Assembly: GCA_018268855.1 (NCBI GenBank)
Contig: JAFDVR010000002.1
Span: 124,001 to 188,000 of the forward strand
Direction: 5' to 3'
DNA from: Acidobacteriota bacterium
GTDB taxonomy: Bacteria > Acidobacteriota > Terriglobia > Terriglobales > Acidobacteriaceae
Length of the DNA: 64,000 bases
Position 1 is the first letter of the stretch; each line of letters opens with the position of its first letter. Made by a program: the position numbers and the translations under genes. Below the pieces are notes generated by a model, which was not told where the DNA came from, did not search any database, and was given only the letters and a program-made list of their open reading frames with translations. Positions 42,271-50,582 of the stretch are shown here, piece after piece.

Positions 42271-43053
42271 TTAGGCTTTGGGCGTTTGCATCAATGCGAA
42301 GTGGCCGCCCTGCGGGTCGATGCCCTGCATGATGCGGGAGCCGCCGGGGACGTCCATGGGAGGCATGAAGATCTGGCCGCCGGCGTCGGTGATGCGCTTT
42401 ACGGCTGCGTCCACGTTGTCCACGGTGAAGTAGAACTGCCAGTGCGGCGGGATGTCTTTTGGCATGCCGGGGCAGTTGGTGGTGCTCATCATGCCGCCGG
42501 AGTAGAGCGGCTGATTCGTCTTGAAGGTTTGATAGACGCCCATCTCGCCCATGTCGTGCGCGTAGTCTTTCTGCCAACCGTAGTGCTTGGCGTAGTAGTC
42601 GAAGGCGCGCGCGGCGTCTGGCGTGAGCAGTTCGTGCCAGCCCACGTTGCCGAGATCGTTCTGTCCGAGACGCGGCGGAGCGTACTGCGTGCCAGGTTCG
42701 AAGAGCAGGTACTTCACGCCCTGCGGGTCGAGCACAACGGCAAAGCGGCCGATGCCGGGGATGTCCATTGCGGGTTTTACGATAGTGCCACCGTCTGCCA
42801 CGACTGACTTGAGTTCTTCATCGAGCTTAGCGGTGTGGATATGGCCCATCCACTCGGGAGGCATGTCGGGCGCGCCGGCCTGGGCCCAGCTCATGATGCC
42901 GCCTACGTCCTTGCCGTCTTTGCCGAAGAGCATGTACTTGATTCCGGGCATGCCGGAGTCCTTGAAGTCCCAGCCGACGACCTTGCCGTAGAAGTCGACT
43001 GCCTTATCGATGTCGGTGGTTACGAGTTCGTACCAGACAAATCCATCTGCCAT
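42271..43053 (-). CDS. VOC-family protein with two glyoxalase-like domains
   Basis: The 260-residue protein has two vicinal-oxygen-chelate domains: residues about 1-125 (WYELVTTDIDKAVDFYGKVV) and about 135-260 (GWHELLTPDAARAFDYYAKH, ending FALMQTPKA). Two-domain VOC proteins of this sort are common in soil bacteria, and their substrates are mostly unknown. GGAAGGTGC precedes the ATG at 43053; a longer frame (43137) is rejected because it would cover the promoter. Two operator-like repeats lie just upstream, and a TetR gene is divergent, so TetR control is likely. Confidence 0.9.
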   Translation of the reverse strand: MADGFVWYELVTTDIDKAVDFYGKVVGWDFKDSGMPGIKYMLFGKDGKDVGGIMSWAQAGAPDMPPEWMGHIHTAKLDEELKSVVADGGTIVKPAMDIPGIGRFAVVLDPQGVKYLLFEPGTQYAPPRLGQNDLGNVGWHELLTPDAARAFDYYAKHYGWQKDYAHDMGEMGVYQTFKTNQPLYSGGMMSTTNCPGMPKDIPPHWQFYFTVDNVDAAVKRITDAGGQIFMPPMDVPGGSRIMQGIDPQGGHFALMQTPKA

Positions 43054-43089
43054 GTTGCACCTTCCATGTTTCGCGTTTGAGGGCGTATT

Positions 43090-43137
43090 GTGAACACTGT
43101 CCACATACCGTAGCATTGAGATGTGAACGGTGTCCAC
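43090..43137. promoter_or_regulatory. Two direct copies of an imperfect palindrome, likely TetR operators
   Basis: GTGAACACTGTCCAC (43090-43104) and GTGAACGGTGTCCAC (43123-43137) are 33 bases apart, about three helical turns. Each is a near-palindrome of half-sites GTGxAC. They stand 37-84 bases before the VOC gene and face the TetR gene. Confidence 0.65.
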
Positions 43138-43253
43138 TTTTATGCGAAAATAAAGCAGGAAATTAATAGACTGTTTCTGGCGTATGCGGGAATAGGGCCG
43201 CCTTAGATTAGCTCGCAGGAATTTGCAAGAATGAGTGCGACCGATTGAGATGG

Positions 43254-43325
43254 TCTCCCTCAGGGGCTAAAGCCCGAATTTTCTGCTGTTCTAACGGCTG
43301 GGCTGAAGCCCAGCCCTTCCAAGCA
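43254..43325 (-). repeat. REP-like repeat, family A copy 4 (inverted)
   Basis: CTCCCTCAGGGGCTAAAGCCC and then GGCTGGGCTGAAGCCCAGCC (43296-43315). It lies inside the divergent promoter region of the VOC and TetR genes. Confidence 0.82.
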
Positions 43326-43365
43326 ATCGGAATGTGGATTCCGTCAGAGCTTCCCCTGGAGATCG

Positions 43366-44007
43366 ATGCCGAAGGCGACCAGCACAAAACGAAAGACCTT
43401 TCGCCATGGCGATCTTCGCAATGCGCTGCTTGCGGCGGGGCTGGAGATGGCGCGGAAAGGTGGTCCCGATGCCGTGGTGTTGCGTGAGGCCACGCGGCAG
43501 GTGGGTGTGGCGCCGAATGCGGCTTACCGGCACTTTGCCAATCAGGCCGATCTGCTGGATGCTGTGCGTTCTGCGTGCATCTCGCAGTTGGCCGCGGCGA
43601 TTGAGGCGGAGTTGGCCGCGGTCAAGGCAGGCCGCGACAAGAAGCTGTACGCTCGCCGCAGTTTGATGGCCGTGGGACGGGCTTATCTGTGCTTCGCCAT
43701 GCGCGAACCGGGGATGTTTCGCACGGCGTTCTCAGTCATTCCAGACATTCACGGGGACAACAAGGCAAACACGGCATCGCTTGGGTTGAACCCGTTCCAG
43801 TTGCTCTCCATGGCGCTGGACAGGATGCTGGATGCGGGTCTGCTCTCGAAAAAAGACCGGCAGGGCGCGGAGTTTCTGGCATGGTCGTCAGTGCACGGGC
43901 TGGCTCTGCTGAAGCTGGAGGGGCCGCTGCATGCGATGCCGGTGGAAGCAATCGAGGCTCTGGGCGAGCGGCTGGTGCAGATGGTGGAGCGCGGGATTTC
44001 GCAGTAG
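43366..44007 (+). CDS. TetR-family transcriptional repressor
   Basis: The 213-residue protein has the TetR DNA-binding domain: HGDLRNALLAAGLEMARKGG and LREATRQVGVAPNAAYRHFA (helix-turn-helix, residues about 40-62), followed by NQADLLDAVRSA. The C-terminal half resembles the WHG/TetR_C_33-type ligand domain (FAMREPGMFRTAF, MVERGISQ). GGAG lies seven bases before the ATG. Its position opposite the VOC gene and the paired palindromes between them suggest that it represses the VOC gene and perhaps itself. The inducer is unknown. Confidence 0.92.
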   Translation: MPKATSTKRKTFRHGDLRNALLAAGLEMARKGGPDAVVLREATRQVGVAPNAAYRHFANQADLLDAVRSACISQLAAAIEAELAAVKAGRDKKLYARRSLMAVGRAYLCFAMREPGMFRTAFSVIPDIHGDNKANTASLGLNPFQLLSMALDRMLDAGLLSKKDRQGAEFLAWSSVHGLALLKLEGPLHAMPVEAIEALGERLVQMVERGISQ

Positions 44008-44060
44008 CCGCAGCACAAATCTTCCAAGCAATTTCTAAAGCGGTGTGGGAAGTACGCTCC

Positions 44061-44066
44061 TATACT
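44061..44066 (+). promoter_or_regulatory. -10 hexamer before the HicB-like gene
   Basis: TATACT ends 8 bases before the ATG at 44075; there is no ribosome site. Confidence 0.45.
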
Positions 44067-44074
44067 GGCTAGCG

Positions 44075-44500
44075 ATGGAGTACAACATTGAATTCGAGCA
44101 GGAAGAGGATGGCCGCTGGATTGCGGAGATTCCTTCTTTGCCCGGAGCGATGGCCTACGGTTCATCCCGTGAAGAGGCATCTCTGCGCGTGCGAAAAATC
44201 GCGGATGAAATTTGGGAAAATACAAATCCTGTTTCCCGACAAAGGATGCCGGTGGTTGGCTGGATAACGGTGGCGATTACCCTGGCCACAGCGATTCTGA
44301 CTTATTACCCGTGGTTTCGTTTATGGATGATCATTCAGCCGGATTGCTCGCCTGGGCAACACGATGGTCAGTGCGGATTGGCTAGTGGCATAAATCAGCT
44401 GTTGACAATTCCATGCGCCGGTCTCACAGGAATATTTGTTGCGATATTGGTGTATGACTTCCTCAAGCACCGAGCAAATGGGCGAGAAAACGTACAATAG
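44075..44500 (+). CDS. HicB-like domain fused to two membrane helices
   Basis: The 141-residue protein starts MEYNIEFEQEEDGRWIAEIP, then SLPGAMAYGSSREEASLRV: the partial RNase-H-like fold of HicB antitoxins (residues about 1-50). Instead of the usual DNA-binding tail it continues into two hydrophobic segments (VGWITVAITLATAILTYYPW and CAGLTGIFVAILVYDFL) with a Cys-containing loop between them (PDCSPGQHDGQCG). There is no hicA gene beside it, so a classic toxin-antitoxin role is doubtful. I use the ATG at 44075; an upstream frame begins at 44045. The aspS start follows after 7 bases. Confidence 0.7.
   Translation: MEYNIEFEQEEDGRWIAEIPSLPGAMAYGSSREEASLRVRKIADEIWENTNPVSRQRMPVVGWITVAITLATAILTYYPWFRLWMIIQPDCSPGQHDGQCGLASGINQLLTIPCAGLTGIFVAILVYDFLKHRANGRENVQ
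44493..44498 (+). promoter_or_regulatory. -10-like hexamer before aspS
   Basis: TACAAT ends 9 bases before the GTG start of aspS, inside the last codons of the HicB-like gene. No ribosome site is seen at aspS. Confidence 0.4.
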
Positions 44501-44507
44501 ATAGACC

Positions 44508-46361
<1,854 letters not shown>

Positions 46362-46362
46362 G

Positions 46363-46761
46363 CTATCGCAACTGGCGTGAAGCGACCCCTCGCTGCTGTA
46401 GCAGGTGCACGGCTTCTTTGTCGAAGGAGACATAAGTTTCGCCACCGAGCCAACGGCCTTCGTGCGCAATCACGCCGTCGGCGAAGTCGCCCCCTGCCTC
46501 GAGCATGGCGATGCCCATCTCCACGGCGGGCCTGTCTAATTTAACCTGACGAACGTTGATCAGAACGCGTAACGCGGTAATGATGTCAACGTCGTTCAAA
46601 CGGTAGACCTTCCGCAGCACCCATACAAATTCGCACAGTACGGGCGATGGGATGGCAATGAGCGATGCTTCTGTAAGGAATTTGCGTGCAGTGCGCGCTT
46701 GCTTTGGATCGTCCTCCATTACAAGGCGCACAAGCACATTGGTATCGACGGTGATGTTCAT
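46363..46761 (-). CDS. PIN-domain toxin (VapC-like)
   Basis: The 132-residue protein shows ITVDTNVLVRLVMEDD, VLCEFVWVL, FADGVIAHEGRWLG and VSFDKEAVHLL, the acidic PIN positions. Its closest style is the VapC group partnered by AbrB-type antitoxins. Its ATG overlaps the antitoxin stop by four bases (ATGA). It converges with aspS, whose stop lies one base away, so a shared terminator region is missing. Confidence 0.9.
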   Translation of the reverse strand: MNITVDTNVLVRLVMEDDPKQARTARKFLTEASLIAIPSPVLCEFVWVLRKVYRLNDVDIITALRVLINVRQVKLDRPAVEMGIAMLEAGGDFADGVIAHEGRWLGGETYVSFDKEAVHLLQQRGVASRQLR

Positions 46762-47009
46762 CCCTTGCGTGCCCAGCCTTCCGAAGCTGCTTTCCGGATT
46801 TCTTCGAGAGAGGCGATCTTTTTCGATTTGCCTGCCAGCAGGCCAGCCATATCGTCTATGGTGTGCGTTCTCTCCGCTGCTCTGAGTGCGGCGGTTCCAT
46901 CGGGCATAAGTTCAAGCGAAATCGCCTCTCCGGGCCTTACTCCAATGTGCTCAAGCACGCCTTTGCGAAGCGTGAGCTGTCCTTTGCCGGTTACTGTCAA
47001 TGTCGCCAT
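46758..47009 (-). CDS. AbrB/SpoVT-type antitoxin
   Basis: The 83-residue protein begins MATLTVTGKGQLTLRKGVLE, then HIGVRPGEAISLEL, the swapped-hairpin DNA-binding domain. A short C-terminal tail (IASLEEIRKAASEG) would bind the PIN toxin. GAGGAAAAG before the ATG gives a firm start; the much longer frame reaching to 47882 is a shadow of the GH2 gene. It likely represses its own operon through the inverted repeat just upstream. Confidence 0.9.
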   Translation of the reverse strand: MATLTVTGKGQLTLRKGVLEHIGVRPGEAISLELMPDGTAALRAAERTHTIDDMAGLLAGKSKKIASLEEIRKAASEGWARKG

Positions 47010-47030
47010 AACTTTTCCTCTACCTTTATA

Positions 47031-47045
47031 GTAATGCAAAATTAC
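47031..47045. promoter_or_regulatory. Inverted repeat upstream of the AbrB/PIN pair
   Basis: GTAATGCAAAATTAC has perfect 5-base arms and stands about 22 bases before the antitoxin start, next to a minus-strand TATAAA (47030-47025). Possible autoregulatory operator. Confidence 0.4.
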
Positions 47046-47099
47046 CTTACTCGCGGATGGCCGCATGATACTCTGCGGGGGTCGTTCAGGAGTCCTTAA

Positions 47100-49406
47100 A
47101 TGCGTTCGTCCATCACGCGCCGTAATTTTTTTGAATTGTCCGCAGCAGCCGTGCTCGCGCCTTCGCTCCATGCCGCCAGCTTTCCAGCGAAAACGAATTT
47201 GTTGCTCAATCAGGGGTGGACATTTCTCGGGCGTGAGGGCGCGCATGATGCGCCGCAGACTGTCACGCTTCCGCATACCGTGGCGACGCTCTCGTGGCAG
47301 AAGTGGCAGCCGGAGATGTGGCAGGCGGTGTGGCGCTACCGGCGATCGTTTGCGATGGAGAAACTTGCGCGTGATCAGCGTGCGTTTTTGCGCTTTGAGC
47401 GCGTGATGCAGGGATGCACGCCGACGATCAATGGACATGTGCTGGAAGAGCATCGCGGCGGGTTTGTTCCGTTTGAGTATGAGATTACCGAGTGGCTGCG
47501 CGCGGGTGAGAACGTGCTGGAGCTTGCGGTAGACGCGAGGTGGATCGATTGTCCTCCGGGCGGCTCGCCGAAGGGGCCGCCATCCGTCGATTACCTGTTG
47601 CCCGGCGGGATTCCGGGTGGCATTGCGGTTGAAGTTCTGCCGCAGACGTTTTTGCGTGACGTGGTGGCGCGGTCGCGTGATGTGCTCTCGAACGATCGCG
47701 CGCTGGAGATCGGATGCACGCTGGATGGAGCGCAGACGGATGGCCTGAGCTTGCATGCGGTATTGCACGATGCCGACAGGGTTGTGGCGCGGGCATCGGG
47801 CGCGGTGACAGCTTCGCGCGAGATAAAGATGGAGATGAACAAGCTGACGGACGTGCAGCTTTGGAGCCCTGACCAGCCGCATCTTTACCGGCTATCGGTG
47901 ACGCTGATGCATCGTGGCGTGGCGGTGCATACAGTGGACACGCGCATTGGATTTCGAGAGGCGCGTTTTGAGGTAGACGGTTTTTATCTGAATGGAAAGA
48001 AGCTGCGGCTCTTTGGTTTGAACCGGCATGAGTTGTTCCCATATGTAGGCTTTGCGGCGTCGCCACGTGCGATGCGTAAAGATGCTGAAATCCTGAAGCG
48101 CGATTTCCATTGCAACATCGTTCGCTGCTCGCACTACCCGCAGTCCACGGCGTTTTTGGATGCGTGCGATGAACTTGGGCTGATGGTGTGGGAGGAGATT
48201 CCGGGCTGGCAATACATCGGCGATGACGCATGGAAGAAGCTGGCTGTGCGCGATACGGAGGCGATGATCCGGCGCGATCGGAATCGTCCGTCGGTGGTGA
48301 TCTGGGGCACGCGCGTGAATGAGTCGCGCAATGATGTGGAGTTGTACCGCACCACGCATGCGGTGGCGAAGCGTCTTGATCCAACGCGGCAGACTTCGGG
48401 CAGTATGACACCGTCTTCCATGAAGACGTGGAAGACCGACTGGCATGAAGATGTGCTGGCGTATGACGACTATCACGCTGAAAAGCCGGGCGAGGTGGGC
48501 ATCTATCCACCGAAGCCGGGCGTGCCGTACATGCTGGCGGAGATGGTGGGGCAGTTCAACTACGGATCGGGCAAAGGATTTGGCATCAAGTATCGCCGTG
48601 CTGGCGATCCGCAGATGCTGACCAATCAGGCGCTTTATCATGCGCAGGCAAACGATAAAGTGATCGCGCAGGAGCGCATCGCGGGTGCGATTGCGTGGTG
48701 CGCGTTCGATTACGGCAGCTTGTTGAACGGATACGACAGTGTGAAGTGTCCGGGAATTGCGGATGTGTTTCGCATCGACAAACCTGCTGCGGCGTTTTAT
48801 CGATCGCAGTGCGATCCGCGGAGAGAGACGGTGATTGAGCCGGCGTTTGCGTGGGACTTTGGTCCGGCTACTCCGCATGGGCCCGGCAAGCATGCTCCGA
48901 TTTTTTCTAATTGCGAGCGGCTGGAGGTTTATCTCGGTGAGAAGCATCATGCGACCTTATCGCCTGATCGTGCGGGATATCCGCATCTGAGTTATGCGCC
49001 GTTCTTTGCGGATTTTGAAGGTATGCGTGGCGGCGATCTGCGGATTGATGGGTTCCTCGGCCAAAAGAAAGTATTGACGCGGCGGTTCAGTGCAGACCAC
49101 TCCAGGGACAAACTCTCGCTGCTTGCGGATGACAAAGAGTTAATTGCGGATGGCAGTGACACGACACGTGTGGCCTTCTATCCCGTGGACCAGTACGACG
49201 TGATGCGCGTGCATGATGAAGGCACCGTCACTCTGTCCGTGGAGGGCCCGGGAGAGATTGTTGGGGACAATCCATTTGATCTGAAAGACAGCGGCGGTGT
49301 GGGTGCGGTTTGGATCCGGAGCCTTCCGGGTAAACGTGGCGTGGTTCGATTGACTGCGAAGCATCCAGCGCTGGGTGAGGCTTCGGTGTCCATTCAAGTG
49401 CGTTGA
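47100..49406 (+). CDS. GH2-family glycoside hydrolase (beta-galactosidase/glucuronidase type)
   Basis: The 768-residue protein carries a Tat-type signal (ITRRNFFELSAAAVLA). It has the three-part GH2 layout: a sugar-binding domain (WAVWRYRRSF-like region, VMQGCTPTINGHVLEEHRGG), an immunoglobulin-like domain, and a TIM barrel with FYLNGKKLRLFGLNRHELFP, NIVRCSHYPQ and the acid/base Glu in WGTRVNESRND. The likely nucleophile lies in MLAEMVGQFN. An extra C-terminal Ig-like domain ends ASVSIQVR. Substrate specificity is open; this subfamily is broad. CAGGAG precedes the ATG. It diverges from the AbrB/PIN pair. Confidence 0.87.
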   Translation: MRSSITRRNFFELSAAAVLAPSLHAASFPAKTNLLLNQGWTFLGREGAHDAPQTVTLPHTVATLSWQKWQPEMWQAVWRYRRSFAMEKLARDQRAFLRFERVMQGCTPTINGHVLEEHRGGFVPFEYEITEWLRAGENVLELAVDARWIDCPPGGSPKGPPSVDYLLPGGIPGGIAVEVLPQTFLRDVVARSRDVLSNDRALEIGCTLDGAQTDGLSLHAVLHDADRVVARASGAVTASREIKMEMNKLTDVQLWSPDQPHLYRLSVTLMHRGVAVHTVDTRIGFREARFEVDGFYLNGKKLRLFGLNRHELFPYVGFAASPRAMRKDAEILKRDFHCNIVRCSHYPQSTAFLDACDELGLMVWEEIPGWQYIGDDAWKKLAVRDTEAMIRRDRNRPSVVIWGTRVNESRNDVELYRTTHAVAKRLDPTRQTSGSMTPSSMKTWKTDWHEDVLAYDDYHAEKPGEVGIYPPKPGVPYMLAEMVGQFNYGSGKGFGIKYRRAGDPQMLTNQALYHAQANDKVIAQERIAGAIAWCAFDYGSLLNGYDSVKCPGIADVFRIDKPAAAFYRSQCDPRRETVIEPAFAWDFGPATPHGPGKHAPIFSNCERLEVYLGEKHHATLSPDRAGYPHLSYAPFFADFEGMRGGDLRIDGFLGQKKVLTRRFSADHSRDKLSLLADDKELIADGSDTTRVAFYPVDQYDVMRVHDEGTVTLSVEGPGEIVGDNPFDLKDSGGVGAVWIRSLPGKRGVVRLTAKHPALGEASVSIQVR

Positions 49407-49467
49407 GCGTTTCGCCAGGTATCAGGTACATGAGAGTGTTTAACTCGTGAATCCATCCCGTTCCTGA

Positions 49468-49473
49468 TAGAAT
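49468..49473 (+). promoter_or_regulatory. -10 hexamer of the cys operon leader
   Basis: TAGAAT ends 7 bases before the GTG that begins the cysteine-rich reading frame. A -35 is not clear. Confidence 0.5.
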
Positions 49474-49480
49474 CTAACCA

Positions 49481-49531
49481 GTGATGCATCTCCGCACTGA
49501 GCGCGCCTGTTGTTGTACCTGCTGTCGCTAG
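49481..49531 (+). CDS. Cysteine-rich leader peptide ahead of cysDNH
   Basis: From the ATG at 49484 the frame reads MHLRTERACCCTCCR and stops with TAG at 49529-49531. A GTG directly before the ATG would add one residue and sits where transcription from the TAGAAT box should begin, so the frame may be leaderless. Five of 15 codons are Cys, in the order Cys-Cys-Cys-Thr-Cys-Cys. It is too short for ordinary gene finders. Position 80 bases before cysD and composition suggest ribosome-mediated attenuation: when Cys-tRNA is scarce the ribosome stalls here and the downstream operon is switched on. Polycysteine leaderless frames acting this way are known in mycobacteria; for this phylum it is my inference. 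Confidence 0.72.
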   Translation: MMHLRTERACCCTCCR

Positions 49532-49573
49532 ACGGCTGCGCGCCTGTGTCTGCGTCTCCTTTCTGAGATTCGC
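49501..49573 (+). promoter_or_regulatory. Possible attenuator structures between leader peptide and cysD
   Basis: GCGCGC inside the leader frame (49501-49506) can pair with GCGCGC at 49538-49543. The latter also belongs to a competing hairpin, AGAC-GGC (49530-49536) with GCC-TGT-GTCT (49542-49551). A further small hairpin is GCG-TCTC / GAGA-TT-CGC (49552-49573). The first two exclude each other, as expected for a switch. No strong intrinsic terminator is seen, so control of translation rather than termination is more likely. Confidence 0.35.
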
Positions 49574-49610
49574 ATCCCTTTCCACCCCAAACGATTAGGA
49601 ATATGCCCGC

Positions 49611-50582
49611 ATGAGTGCATCCGTAGCCTCGTCGCCACTCGAAATATCTGCCGCAGAAGAACAGACAAACGCTCTGCTGACGCCACAGAAGATGGACCAT
49701 CTTCGCGCTCTGGAGGCCGAATCCATCTATATCCTGCGCGAAGCCGTAGCGGAATTTGCCAAGCCCGTAATGCTGTACTCCATCGGCAAGGATTCGAGTG
49801 TAATGCTGCGCCTGGCGCAGAAGGCGTTCTTTCCCGGCAAGCTGCCGTTCCCGCTGCTGCATGTGGACACGAGCTACAAGTTTCCGGAGATGATCGCGTT
49901 TCGCGATCTGTATACGCGTGAGATTGGCGCGGAACTCATCGTCCATCGCAACGAAGAAGCCATTGCCGATGGCGCGAGTCCGTGGAAGCTGGGCACGCAG
50001 AACTGCTGCGGCGCGTTGAAGACGCGTTCTCTGCTGGATGGTCTGAAGGAAGGTGGCTTTGATGCGGCCTTCGGCGGTGCTCGCCGCGACGAGGAGAAGA
50101 GCCGCGCGAAGGAGCGTGTGTACTCGTTCCGCGACGAACTGGGGCAGTGGGACCCGAAGAACCAGCGGCCTGAGTTGTGGAACATGTACAACTCGCGCCT
50201 GCGCAAGGGCGAGTCGATCCGCGTGTTTCCGCTAAGCAACTGGACGGAACTCGACATCTGGCTCTATCTGTATGCGGAGAATATTCCGATTGTGCCGATG
50301 TACTTTGCGAAGGAACACATGGCTGTGCGTCGCGGCAATCAGGTCCATATTGTGGACCAGTGGACGAAGCTGCTGCCGGGGGAAAAACCTGAGCCGATTA
50401 TGAGCCGCATGCGTTCTCTCGGATGCTCGCCGTGCACGGGCGCGATCGAATCCACGGCAACTTCGATCCCCGAGATCATTCAGGAACTCATCACCTTCCG
50501 CCGCTCGGAGCGCGAGAACCGCGCTATCGACCACGACGAAGAGGGAAGCATGGAAACGAAGAAGCGGGAGGGCTACTTCTAA
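49611..50582 (+). CDS. cysD: Sulfate adenylyltransferase subunit 2
   Basis: CysD forms adenosine 5'-phosphosulfate (APS) from sulfate and ATP, driven by the GTPase CysN. The 323-residue protein has the PP-loop [56 protein letters not shown] and the family end [10 protein letters not shown]. It overlaps cysN by one base (TAATG). It starts with ATG at 49611; AGGA lies 12 bases upstream, a weak ribosome site, in keeping with control by the leader. Confidence 0.97.
   Translation: MSASVASSPLEISAAEEQTNALLTPQKMDHLRALEAESIYILREAVAEFAKPVMLYSIGKDSSVMLRLAQKAFFPGKLPFPLLHVDTSYKFPEMIAFRDLYTREIGAELIVHRNEEAIADGASPWKLGTQNCCGALKTRSLLDGLKEGGFDAAFGGARRDEEKSRAKERVYSFRDELGQWDPKNQRPELWNMYNSRLRKGESIRVFPLSNWTELDIWLYLYAENIPIVPMYFAKEHMAVRRGNQVHIVDQWTKLLPGEKPEPIMSRMRSLGCSPCTGAIESTATSIPEIIQELITFRRSERENRAIDHDEEGSMETKKREGYF

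Noticed and set aside
46758..47882. A 374-codon minus frame extending the AbrB antitoxin upstream
   Set aside because: The extension is the shadow of the GH2 gene; GAGGAAAAG before the ATG at 47009 sets the true start.
47485..48950. Long minus-strand frames inside the GH2 gene
   Set aside because: Arg/His/Ser-rich shadows of the G-rich coding strand without any recognisable domain.
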